Assembly: GCF_900170025.1 (NCBI RefSeq)
Contig: NZ_FWEX01000006.1
Span: forward strand, 2,965,837 to 3,029,836
Direction: 5' to 3'
Source: Nitrospira sp. ND1
Lineage (GTDB): Bacteria; Nitrospirota; Nitrospiria; Nitrospirales; Nitrospiraceae
Length of the DNA: 64,000 bases
The notes under the pieces are model-generated. The model ran no database searches. It saw nothing but the letters and a program-made list of their open reading frames with translations, and was not told the DNA's origin. Made by a program: the position numbers and the translations under genes. This document shows positions 25,478 to 32,981 of the stretch, in pieces; position 1 is the stretch's first letter, and each line of letters starts with the position of its first letter.

Positions 25478-27661
25478 ATGCCGCACGAGACGGTGACAGA
25501 GCTGAGTCAGCTGATCGATCGGGTGAAGAGCTACAACGTCGAGGCGGACCTCGATCTTGTGCGCCGGGCTTATGATTTTTCGGCCAAGGCGCACGAAGGA
25601 CAGATGCGCCGATCCGGTGAGCCCTATTTTCGGCATCCTCTGGCGGTCGCGGGCCTGCTGACCCACTTAAAGACGGATGTCACGGCCATCGTCGCAGGCC
25701 TGCTGCACGACACGCTGGAAGATACGCTGGCTACGCCGCTTGAGTTGGAACAGCGATTCGGGAAGGACGTGGTGCATCTGGTCGACGGCGTGACCAAGAT
25801 CGGCAAGATTACCTTTCGGAACTACGAGGAAAAGCAGGCGGAAAATTTCCGCAAGATGGTCTTGTCGATGGCGGACGATATCCGCGTCGTCCTCATCAAG
25901 CTGGCGGATCGGCTCCACAACATGCGGACTCTGGAATATCTGAGCGAGGGGAAGCGGCAACAAATCGCCCAGGAGACGCTGGAGATTTATGCTCCGTTGG
26001 CCAATCGGCTGGGGATCGGTTGGATTAAGAACGAGCTGGAAGACCTCTGTCTGAAACATCTCAAGCCGGATGTCTACGAGTCGTTGCGCGTTCGGGTGGC
26101 GAAGCGGGACGAAGACCGGCAGCAGTACATCATTGAAGTCATCGACCTGGTGAAGAAGGCCATGGCCGAGGCCGGTTTGCAGGGTGAAGTCTCCGGCCGC
26201 CCCAAACACCTGTACGGCATCTACCAGAAGATGGAGAAGCAATCGATCTCATTCGAAGAGGTGTACGATCTCGCCGCGCTGCGCATCATTACCGACATCA
26301 AGATGAACTGTTATGCGCTCCTCGGTGTCATCCATTCACTGTGGCGCCCGTTGCCGGGCCGCTTCAAGGACTACATCGCGATTCCGAAATCCAACATGTA
26401 TCAGTCGTTGCACACCACCGTCGTCGGTCCCCAAGGCGAACATGTCGAGTTTCAGATTCGGACGGAGGAGATGCATCGCGTTTCTGAACAGGGCATCGCC
26501 GCACACTGGAAATACAAAGAGCACGGGCGGATCGACGAGAAAGACGGAAAGGTTTTCAGTTGGCTACGCCAGTTTGTGGAATGGAATCAGGATTTGCCGG
26601 ACAATCGTCAGTTCATGGATTCGGTGAAGCTGGATCTTTTTCACGATGTCGTCTACGTCTTTACCCCCCAGGGCATGGTGAAGGAATTGCCCAAAGGCTC
26701 CACTCCGGTGGATTTTGCCTATTCCGTCCACACCGAAATCGGCGACCACTGTGTGGGGGCGAAGGTCAACGGCAAGATCGTTCCGCTGAAACACATGATG
26801 GAAAGCGGAGATATGGTGGAGATCCTGACCGCCGCCAATCAAACGCCTCACCGGGATTGGTTGAAATTCGTCCGCACGTCGCGCGCGAAAACCAAGATCA
26901 AACATTGGATCAAGGCCGAAGAGCAATCCCGTAGCATCGAGATTGGCAAGCGGTTGTTGGAAGCCGAGTTCCGCCGGCATGGCCTGGCGCCCGCCCAGAT
27001 GATGCGGTCGGAACAGCTCCTGGCCGTGGCCAAACAGGTCGGGTATGAAACGCCGGAGGAACTGGCCGCAGCCGTCGGCTTCGGCCATGTGCCGACCTCG
27101 CAGGTGATGAGCAAAATCAATCCGCCCGTCGCGACGGAAGGACAGACGGTCGCCCCTGAGGTTCCGCCGCCGCCGAAACCGGTCACCGGACGGACCGATG
27201 ACACGGGTGTGCAGGTCAAAGGCGCGCGGGACCTGTTGATGCAACTTTCCCGTTGTTGCAATCCTGTGCCGGGCGACCGCATCTTGGGGTATATCACCAG
27301 GGGACGTGGACTCACGATTCATACCGTGGATTGTCCCAATTTGGAAGCGTTGGACTATGACAAGAACCGGCTGGTCGAAGTCGAGTGGGACCATTCCACG
27401 CCCAGTACACACTCGGTCAAGGTCTCGGTCATCGCCGTGGACAAGACCGGAGTGCTGGCGCATGTCTCGACGGCCATCTCCGAATGTCAGGCCAATATCA
27501 GTCGGGCTGAAATTACGACCCGCGAGGATCGGAAGGCGATGCTGGATTTCATCATCGAGGTCTTGGACACCGCACATCTGGCTCGGGTGCTCAAGGCGAT
27601 TGAAAGGGTGGATGGCATCATCACCGTGCGACGTGTTCGCTCCTGGCAAGAGCGTTCCTAG
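25478..27661 (+). CDS. rel: Bifunctional (p)ppGpp synthetase/hydrolase (RelA/SpoT family)
   Basis: A 727-residue stringent-response enzyme. The N-terminal HD hydrolase domain has an intact HDTLED motif. The synthetase domain has RFKDYIAIPK; the R-x-K-D form marks a bifunctional Rel/SpoT rather than a synthesis-only RelA (which has E-x-D-D). YQSLHTTVVG follows. A TGS domain (VYVFTPQGMVKELPKGSTPVDFAY) and a C-terminal ACT domain (VSVIAVDKTGVLAHVSTAIS) complete the normal order, with the zinc-finger-like SRCCNPVPGD block between them. It sits 2 bp after recJ. It is likely the only long Rel of the organism. Confidence 0.94.
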   Translation: MPHETVTELSQLIDRVKSYNVEADLDLVRRAYDFSAKAHEGQMRRSGEPYFRHPLAVAGLLTHLKTDVTAIVAGLLHDTLEDTLATPLELEQRFGKDVVHLVDGVTKIGKITFRNYEEKQAENFRKMVLSMADDIRVVLIKLADRLHNMRTLEYLSEGKRQQIAQETLEIYAPLANRLGIGWIKNELEDLCLKHLKPDVYESLRVRVAKRDEDRQQYIIEVIDLVKKAMAEAGLQGEVSGRPKHLYGIYQKMEKQSISFEEVYDLAALRIITDIKMNCYALLGVIHSLWRPLPGRFKDYIAIPKSNMYQSLHTTVVGPQGEHVEFQIRTEEMHRVSEQGIAAHWKYKEHGRIDEKDGKVFSWLRQFVEWNQDLPDNRQFMDSVKLDLFHDVVYVFTPQGMVKELPKGSTPVDFAYSVHTEIGDHCVGAKVNGKIVPLKHMMESGDMVEILTAANQTPHRDWLKFVRTSRAKTKIKHWIKAEEQSRSIEIGKRLLEAEFRRHGLAPAQMMRSEQLLAVAKQVGYETPEELAAAVGFGHVPTSQVMSKINPPVATEGQTVAPEVPPPPKPVTGRTDDTGVQVKGARDLLMQLSRCCNPVPGDRILGYITRGRGLTIHTVDCPNLEALDYDKNRLVEVEWDHSTPSTHSVKVSVIAVDKTGVLAHVSTAISECQANISRAEITTREDRKAMLDFIIEVLDTAHLARVLKAIERVDGIITVRRVRSWQERS

Positions 27662-27709
27662 CCCGAGAGGTGTTCGTGTGTTCTCCTCCCCGCATCAGGT
27701 GAGATCCGC

Positions 27710-29224
27710 ATGAGCCTCGGTCTACTGGTCGGCACGGTGATGGCGATGCTTGCCGTCATGGCCGGGGTGTTGATGGGCCTGACCTATCTGTTGGCTCGAC
27801 GCGGCAGGTCGGCGCCGCCGCTCCCGTTCTATGCCGGCGGTGTGGCACTGGTGCTCGTCACCGCCGCGTTGGTCGGCCGCAGCGAACTCGTGAGTCACAG
27901 TCCGCACTTTGTCCGGTCGGGACTCGATGTCGCGGCCTGGCTGGGCGCCTCTTTTTTTCTCTTCACGATTCTTGATGCCCTGATCATCGGCGAATGGCTG
28001 ATCGAACGAGGGCAGCGCTATATCCCCGATATTGTCCGGCAGCTGCTCATCGGCGCGGAAGTGGTGGCTGCCGGAGTGTTGATCCTCTGGCTGGTCATGG
28101 GGATCAACCTCGTGGCCCTGGTGGCGTTGCCGACCGTTGCGGCGGCGATGGTCGGTGTCGCGTTGAAAGATACGCTGACGCGCTTCTTTTCCGGAATTGA
28201 GCTGGGAAAGATTGTGAAGGTGGGGGAGTGGATTACGGTGGTTGATCGTGAAGGGATGGTGACCCACATCGGCATGGAGCATGTGACGCTGCTGACTCGC
28301 GCTCAGGATCTCGTCTCGCTGCCTAACGATCTGGTGATCCAGAGCGGGGTGACGAATTTCAGCAGGCCCACCACGACGCATTTCTGTAACGTGTATGTCG
28401 ATGCCGCCTATCGCACTCCGCCTGAGCAGGTCTGTGCGACGTTGCTTGAGGCGGCTGTGGCGGTGCCGGGGGTATTGCAGGATCCGAAGGCGACCGCTCT
28501 GGTCACGGCATTTAACGAATCGGCGATTCAGTATCGAATCAAATTTCCGATCAGTGATTTCGCACAGCGGGATATGATCGAGAGCCGGATGCGGACGTAC
28601 ATTTGGCATGCCTTTGCGCGCAATGGAATCGAGATTCCCTTTCCACAACGTGTGCTGCATCAGACGGTCGAACCGGAGGTCGTTGCGAACGGGCAGGCGG
28701 TCGGGCGCATGGTTGCCCAACTCGCGGCGGTCGACTTTTTGGGTACGCTGGATGCCAAGCAGCTCGAAGCGTTAGCGAAAGAAGCGCGATGGGAGTCCTA
28801 CTTACCTGGCGAACGGGTTGTTCGTCAGGGGGAGCCCGGAGAGGTCCTCTACGTCATCGCTTCCGGAAAAGCTGATGTGCGGTTGGAACAGGGGGGGCTC
28901 AGTTCGACGGTGACAACGCTTGAAGCGGGGAAGTTTTTCGGCGAAATGTCTCTGTTAACTGGGGAGCCGCGTTCGGCCACGGTATCGGCCGCGACGGAAT
29001 TGTTGGTCATTGCCGTCGGGAAGCAGTCGTTGCTGCAGGTTGTTCAGGAGGATCGCCGACTGATCGAGCGCATCGGTGAAGTGGTGGCCCGTAGACAGGC
29101 GGCGACTGCGGCAGCGAAAACGCAACTGTCTCGTGAGGCAGCGGCCCTTTCGGCAGTCACACACGCACGTTCCCTCGTCGAGCGCATTCAGAACTTTTTC
29201 TGGGGTGCGCGCAAGGCGCAGTGA
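27710..29224 (+). CDS. MscS-family channel with C-terminal cyclic-nucleotide-binding domain
   Basis: A 504-residue inner-membrane protein. About four or five helices fill residues 1-150, the last being the pore-lining helix (LPTVAAAMVGVALKDTLTRFFSGIE) that joins the MscS beta domain (GEWITVVDREGMVTHIGMEHVTL, then LVSLPNDLVIQSGVTNFSRP). From about residue 345 a cyclic-nucleotide-binding domain follows, with the phosphate-binding cassette GEMSLLTGEPRSATV, suggesting gating or modulation by cAMP or a related ligand. This fusion is known in the MscS superfamily (bCNG-type) but is rarer than plain MscS. It is convergent with the DUF192 gene. Confidence 0.9.
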   Translation: MSLGLLVGTVMAMLAVMAGVLMGLTYLLARRGRSAPPLPFYAGGVALVLVTAALVGRSELVSHSPHFVRSGLDVAAWLGASFFLFTILDALIIGEWLIERGQRYIPDIVRQLLIGAEVVAAGVLILWLVMGINLVALVALPTVAAAMVGVALKDTLTRFFSGIELGKIVKVGEWITVVDREGMVTHIGMEHVTLLTRAQDLVSLPNDLVIQSGVTNFSRPTTTHFCNVYVDAAYRTPPEQVCATLLEAAVAVPGVLQDPKATALVTAFNESAIQYRIKFPISDFAQRDMIESRMRTYIWHAFARNGIEIPFPQRVLHQTVEPEVVANGQAVGRMVAQLAAVDFLGTLDAKQLEALAKEARWESYLPGERVVRQGEPGEVLYVIASGKADVRLEQGGLSSTVTTLEAGKFFGEMSLLTGEPRSATVSAATELLVIAVGKQSLLQVVQEDRRLIERIGEVVARRQAATAAAKTQLSREAAALSAVTHARSLVERIQNFFWGARKAQ

Positions 29225-29240
29225 TCAGGTTGAAGGCTGG

Positions 29241-29753
29241 TCAGGGCTGTTTGAAGCTCAGTTTCATACCGCGTTGAAGCTGCAGTGCCGCCGCACGGCC
29301 CCCGCCGAGTTCCAAGACGTACAGCGCACCTTCATCCGAGTGGTACTGTGGACAGCCGTCGTCCTGTCTGGTGCAGATGGGGACGTTTCGTTCGATATGG
29401 ACGATCGTTTTCTTTGCGTCCATCCAGATGATATCGAGTGGGATCTTGGTATTTTTCATCCAGAATGTCCAGGGCTGGGCGTCGCCGAAGATAAAGAGCA
29501 TGCCGCGGTCATCCGCGAGATGCTCTCGAAACATCAAACCCTGGGCACGTTTCAATGCCGTATCGGCTAATTCCGCCTGGATCAGTGTACCGGTTGGCGT
29601 TTTGACCGTAATGAGCGTATCGGCCTGCGGATCGGCGGCCAAGCTGAAGCAGGTCATACTCAGCATGGTGATACCTGTAAGGCACCACATCGCAAGTCTC
29701 AGTAGTGCCGGACAGTGTGTATTATCAAGGCGATCTGTTGTGTCGAGCGTCAC
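29241..29753 (-). CDS. Exported DUF192 protein
   Basis: A 170-residue protein with an N-terminal hydrophobic signal (AMWCLTGITMLSMTCFSLAADP) and a DUF192 domain: ALKRAQGLMFREHLADDRGMLFIF, PWTFWMKNTKIPLDIIWMD and ALYVLELGGGRAAAL are family landmarks. The GTG start at 29753 has AGGA 7 nt upstream; a shorter start at Met22 is possible. The biochemical function of DUF192 is not established. It is convergent with the MscS gene, and the 16 bp between their stops is too short for a clear terminator. Confidence 0.83.
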   Translation of the reverse strand: MTLDTTDRLDNTHCPALLRLAMWCLTGITMLSMTCFSLAADPQADTLITVKTPTGTLIQAELADTALKRAQGLMFREHLADDRGMLFIFGDAQPWTFWMKNTKIPLDIIWMDAKKTIVHIERNVPICTRQDDGCPQYHSDEGALYVLELGGGRAAALQLQRGMKLSFKQP

Positions 29754-29891
29754 GGCTGCATCCTAGCGGGCTCCTCGCGGGCCGTCAAGATACTGAACGT
29801 GTCCGGGGGCTGAGTGTGCGACGCTGTGTTGCAATTTCGTCGGCGCCTATGCCATCCTCGGCCTATTATTTGACTTGGATGGAGGCTGTTC

Positions 29892-30077
29892 ATGAAAGAA
29901 ACGCGACGTGTGGTGTACATGCGAGGCGTGTTTGTCTGTCCGAAGTGCCGCCAATCATATGTGCAGGAAAAGTGGATTGAGGAGTTCAGAATTCGCTGCC
30001 ACAAGTGCGACTATCGCGGAACGTTGACCCAAGTGTCCGTCGAAGAGCACATGGACGAAGAAACCGTTCGCCGGTAA
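29892..30077 (+). CDS. Small zinc-ribbon protein
   Basis: A 61-residue protein with two CxxC knuckles (VCPKCRQSY and RCHKCDYRG) 18 residues apart, a typical zinc ribbon. GGAGG sits just before the ATG. It resembles the N-terminal zinc-ribbon modules of bacterial regulators but has no other domain. A protein- or nucleic-acid-binding role is likely; nothing more specific can be said. Confidence 0.7.
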   Translation: MKETRRVVYMRGVFVCPKCRQSYVQEKWIEEFRIRCHKCDYRGTLTQVSVEEHMDEETVRR

Positions 30078-30153
30078 GCGCTACGGTTCTGTTGGGCGAG
30101 TTTTCCGGAGATCCAGTCCCCAATCCTCGATTCGAAAATGCGACTAGTTCATG

Positions 30154-30173
30154 CCAGGCCGCTCATGGCCTGG
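30154..30173. repeat. Hairpin upstream of the flavodoxin gene
   Basis: CCAGGCC (30154-30160) pairs with GGCCTGG (30167-30173) over a 6-nt loop. No T-run follows. It lies 47 bp before the flavodoxin ATG and could end the zinc-ribbon mRNA or structure the leader. Confidence 0.3.
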
Positions 30174-30219
30174 CCCAGCCGATGTCAGGGTTGTTTTCTT
30201 CTCCAGTGAGAGGTGCGTC

Positions 30220-30831
30220 ATGATTCAGCTGGGGCGAGTGCTGCTTCTGTGCGTCAGCAGTCTTCTGGCCTGGCCGATCATTGGCCGAGCGGCTGATAGC
30301 CCGCTGGCGATCAATGTGCTGGTGGCGTATCACTCTCTTTCCGGGCACACCGAGCGAATGGCCGAGGCGGTTGCAGAGGGCGCTCGATCGGGGCCCCAGA
30401 CGCATGTTGTCCTGAAGCGTGCGGGGAAAGTGACGGCTGAGGAATTATTCGCCGCCGATGCCATTGTGCTCGGGTCTCCTGTCTATTGGTCCAACATGGC
30501 CGGTGAGGTGAAGACGTTTATTGACGACTGGCAATTCAAGTTCGGCGTGTTCCCGGAATTCAAATTGAAGAACAAGGTAGGGGCTGCATTTGCAACCGGC
30601 GGCCAGATTTCCAGCGGGAAAGAGCTGACGATGCTCTCAATCCTTGCGGCGATGCTGGGGAATCAGATGATTGTCGTCAGCGGTGGTGGTGCGTTTGGCG
30701 CTTCTGCGACAACAGAAGGCGACAGTCCTGGCATTGATGCGCAAGAGCTGACTGGAGCCCGCGAGTTGGGTCGGCGGGTGGCTGACGTTGCCGGTGCGGT
30801 CAAGAGGGGATTCGAGTCACAGGGAAAATAA
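30220..30831 (+). CDS. Exported flavodoxin-fold NAD(P)H-dependent oxidoreductase (WrbA-like)
   Basis: A 203-residue protein. The core is flavodoxin-like: the FMN phosphate loop VAYHSLSGHTERMAEAV, LGSPVYWSNMAGEVKTFIDDW and the glycine-rich AFATGGQISSGKE resemble WrbA. The unusual part is a clear N-terminal signal peptide (LGRVLLLCVSSLLAWPIIGRAADS), which predicts export, whereas WrbA proteins are cytoplasmic. Start at 30220, with GAGAGG upstream; the longer frame to 30151 would put the signal internally. The neighbour, a bacterioferritin-associated ferredoxin, is convergent. FMN would have to be exported separately or the protein Tat-independently folded outside, so the localisation is worth testing. 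Confidence 0.78.
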   Translation: MIQLGRVLLLCVSSLLAWPIIGRAADSPLAINVLVAYHSLSGHTERMAEAVAEGARSGPQTHVVLKRAGKVTAEELFAADAIVLGSPVYWSNMAGEVKTFIDDWQFKFGVFPEFKLKNKVGAAFATGGQISSGKELTMLSILAAMLGNQMIVVSGGGAFGASATTEGDSPGIDAQELTGARELGRRVADVAGAVKRGFESQGK

Positions 30832-30872
30832 TGCCGGTTCGAGCGGGCGGTGATTGCTTCCGAATCGGGATT

Positions 30873-31079
30873 CTAGGACCGCACCGGATTTTGACAGGTA
30901 GTCTCCATCTGGCTCTTCGCCAGCGACACAAGTTCGTGGATATTCTTCGCGCAACGGCCGCAGCATCCGTTATCGCGCAAGCCGAATTCAGCAACGATTT
31001 GCCTGGTGGTCAGGAAGCCCTGACGACCGGCCGCCCGCACATCTGATTCCGTTAAGCCCTTACATAAGCAGACATACAT
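30873..31079 (-). CDS. bfd: Bacterioferritin-associated ferredoxin-like protein (Bfd, BFD-like [2Fe-2S])
   Basis: A 68-residue protein starting MYVCLCKGLTE with the BFD-like [2Fe-2S] pattern: CLC near the N-terminus and CCGRC at about 40-44. Bfd reduces the core iron of bacterioferritin so it can be released. The start at 31079 is preferred because GGGAG is 9 nt upstream; for the alternative ATG at 31088 the same GGGAG abuts the start codon. No bfr gene is nearby. A near-consensus promoter lies upstream. Confidence 0.85.
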   Translation of the reverse strand: MYVCLCKGLTESDVRAAGRQGFLTTRQIVAEFGLRDNGCCGRCAKNIHELVSLAKSQMETTCQNPVRS

Positions 31080-31169
31080 GAGTGGCATCTCCCACTGATG
31101 ATCGGTTGTCCTTGCGGGCGTCTGACGCGTTCAATTTCTCGATACTGATAACTGTTCTCAACTATGGTG

Positions 31170-31198
31170 AGTATAGCGGTCAAATGGGGACCTGTCAA
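31170..31198 (-). promoter_or_regulatory. Sigma-70-like promoter for bfd
   Basis: Reading the minus strand: TTGACA (31198-31193), a 17-nt spacer and TATACT (31175-31170). The start would be near 31163, 84 nt before the bfd ATG. Confidence 0.6.
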
Positions 31199-31199
31199 C

Positions 31200-31211
31200 A
31201 TCTGTACAGAT
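31200..31211. promoter_or_regulatory. 12-bp palindrome abutting the bfd -35 box
   Basis: ATCTGTACAGAT is a perfect 12-bp palindrome one base upstream of the -35 hexamer of the bfd promoter. The position fits an operator or activator site. It does not match a Fur box. Confidence 0.4.
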
Positions 31212-31491
31212 ACCCTCCATGATGGGGATGAGCTGCGTGTTTCCTATGGCCCGACCAGATATTGGGAAACGCAATGTATCCAAGGCTTCGCCGTGACGAT
31301 GAAACCTGGTACTGGAGGAGGAATCGGGCCGTTTCTTGGGGGGTACTAAGCAGAAGGGGGTTCTCGTGGGGTATGCAGCTTAGCCGTTGTGATCGTCTGC
31401 GCTTCGGCGCTCTTTGTTCTGCTGGGTAAGAGAAGTGCCTGAATAGGAGCAGTCGCCGGCTCTGTGAATGTCTGCCTCTTGCCTGAAAGTA
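31212..31491. other. Intergenic region without recognisable gene
   Basis: This 280-bp stretch between the bfd promoter and the nxrB terminator has short open frames on both strands but none with a good ribosome site, conserved-looking protein or codon usage like the neighbours. Nothing else was recognised. Confidence 0.4.
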
Positions 31492-31527
31492 CGAAGGCAG
31501 GAAGTTCTTTCGAACTTCCTGCCTTCG
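31492..31527. terminator. 16-bp hairpin downstream of nxrB
   Basis: A perfect 16-bp stem (31492-31507 with 31512-31527) with a TTTC tetraloop, the second of two hairpins met by transcription leaving nxrB. There is no T-run of note, so it may also serve as an RNA 3'-end stabiliser. Confidence 0.6.
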
Positions 31528-31543
31528 TTGTGCTGCGGTCCTT

Positions 31544-31577
31544 CACTGACGAGAGAAGTTGCCCTCTCTCGTCAGTG
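31544..31577 (-). terminator. 13-bp hairpin just after nxrB
   Basis: A 13-bp stem (31544-31556 with 31565-31577, core CACTGACGAGAG/CTCTCGTCAGTG) with an 8-nt loop, beginning 6 bp after the nxrB stop codon. Confidence 0.6.
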
Positions 31578-31583
31578 TGAGTC

Positions 31584-32873
31584 TTACAGCCAGTTCACGC
31601 GCTCGGCCGGCCGAATGTAGATCGGCTCTTCGACCTGAATACGCGCCACTTCCTTGCCCGACTTGTTGAAGCCCAACACGGTATCGTTGTACATGTCGAA
31701 CCGCTTCCCGTGGATCTGGGTTTCAAACACTTTCGGACCCGGAATGACATCGTACCGGAAGACGATCTGCTGGCTGGCTCTCCAGAGCTGGAGGACGGCC
31801 AACAGTTCGCGGCTGGGCACGAGGTACTTCTCGATGGCGTTATCCACGCCCGGGCCGAACATCTGCCGCGCGTAGCCTCGTGGGCTATGCCGTGGCGGAA
31901 TGTAGTAGCCGTTGGGCTCGGTGCCCCACTGCGGATACAGCGGGAGCGCCACCTGCTCCACACGAATCGTGTAGTACAGGGGATGCCAGCGGTCTTCCGC
32001 CCACAGGCCGTCTTCCCCGATGCGCATCAACGACTGCATGCGGATTTTGCCCACGCAGGCCGCCATACAACGCGTTTCCATCGGTTCGCCGCCCGTCAGC
32101 GGGTCTTTGCCTTCGATGCGCGGATAACACGCGATACACTTTTCCGAGACGCGCGTCGTGCCCCGATACATCGGCTTCTTGAACGGGCACTGTTCCACGC
32201 ACTTCTTGTACCCGCGGCACCGGTTCTGGTCGATCAACACGATGCCGTCTTCCGGCCGCTTGTAGATCGCCTTGCGCGGGCAGGCTGCCAGGCAGCCCGG
32301 ATAGGTGCAGTGGTTGCAGATCCGCTGCAGATAGAAGAAATACGTCTCATGCTCCGGCAAGCTGCTGCCGGAGAGACGCCACGGTTCGTCGCGCGTAAAG
32401 CCCGACTTGTCGATGTTCTCGACCAGGGCCCGCATCGAGGTCGCCGTGTCTTCATAGATGTTCACGAACCGCCATTCCTGGTCCGTGGGGATGTACCCGA
32501 TCGCCGCCTGCCCGACTTTGGCGCCGGCGTCGAAAATGGTCATTCCCTCGAACACTCCGTACGGCGCATGGTGCTTGCGTCCCACGCGGACGTTCCACAC
32601 CTGGCCGCCCGGGTTCACCTGCTCGATGAGCTGGGTGATCTTCACGTCGTAGAACTGCGGATACCCGCCGTACGGCTTGGTTTCCACGTTGTTCCACCAC
32701 ATGTACTCCTGCCCCTTCGAGAAGAGCCAGGTCGACTTGTCGGCCATCGAACAGGTCTGACAAGCCAAACAGCGATTGATGTTGAACACAAAGGCAAACT
32801 GCCACTTCGGATGCCGTTCCTCGTAGGGATACAGCATCTTCCGTCCCAGTTGCCAGTTATAGACTTCTGGCAT
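31584..32873 (-). CDS. nxrB: Nitrite oxidoreductase beta subunit (Fe-S)
   Basis: A 429-residue Fe-S subunit of the type II DMSO reductase family. Cysteine clusters in order: CLACQTCSMADK, CNHCTYPGCLAACP, CRGYKKCVEQCP and CIACYPRIEG...CMAAC. In the third motif a Tyr replaces the second Cys (CRGYKKC), as in the related NarH/EbdB/DdhB families with a [3Fe-4S] cluster, so three [4Fe-4S] and one [3Fe-4S] are expected. No signal peptide is present: it should be co-exported with Tat-signalled NxrA. AAGGAGG precedes the ATG. It lies 108 bp downstream of nxrA1 and is followed by two hairpins. It relays electrons from the Mo site in NxrA to the heme subunit. Confidence 0.97.
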   Translation of the reverse strand: MPEVYNWQLGRKMLYPYEERHPKWQFAFVFNINRCLACQTCSMADKSTWLFSKGQEYMWWNNVETKPYGGYPQFYDVKITQLIEQVNPGGQVWNVRVGRKHHAPYGVFEGMTIFDAGAKVGQAAIGYIPTDQEWRFVNIYEDTATSMRALVENIDKSGFTRDEPWRLSGSSLPEHETYFFYLQRICNHCTYPGCLAACPRKAIYKRPEDGIVLIDQNRCRGYKKCVEQCPFKKPMYRGTTRVSEKCIACYPRIEGKDPLTGGEPMETRCMAACVGKIRMQSLMRIGEDGLWAEDRWHPLYYTIRVEQVALPLYPQWGTEPNGYYIPPRHSPRGYARQMFGPGVDNAIEKYLVPSRELLAVLQLWRASQQIVFRYDVIPGPKVFETQIHGKRFDMYNDTVLGFNKSGKEVARIQVEEPIYIRPAERVNWL

Positions 32874-32947
32874 TGTGAATCCTCCTTCTGAACATGATCA
32901 TGTAGTTAATGGTTCGCATTCGTTTCAAGCACCGAGGACGAAGTGCC

Positions 32948-32963
32948 GAGAGGCGTGCCTCTC
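32948..32963 (-). repeat. Intercistronic hairpin between nxrA1 and nxrB
   Basis: GAGAGG and CCTCTC arms around a CGTG-type loop, 18 nt after the nxrA1 stop. No T-run, so it is unlikely to be a full terminator; it may protect the nxrA 3' end or tune the A:B ratio. Confidence 0.4.
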
Positions 32964-32981
32964 AGACTATGTACCTCTGTC

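Noticed and set aside
26564..27649. 361-codon minus-strand open frame inside rel
   Set aside because: It lies fully opposite a clear Rel protein with intact domains; its composition is of shadow type and there is no ribosome site.
31130..31200. Fur box at the bfd promoter
   Set aside because: No stretch approaches the GATAATGATAATCATTATC pattern; only the unrelated 12-bp palindrome is present.
31346..31546. 66-codon minus-strand open frame downstream of nxrB
   Set aside because: It runs through both the terminator hairpin region and low-complexity sequence; no ribosome site.
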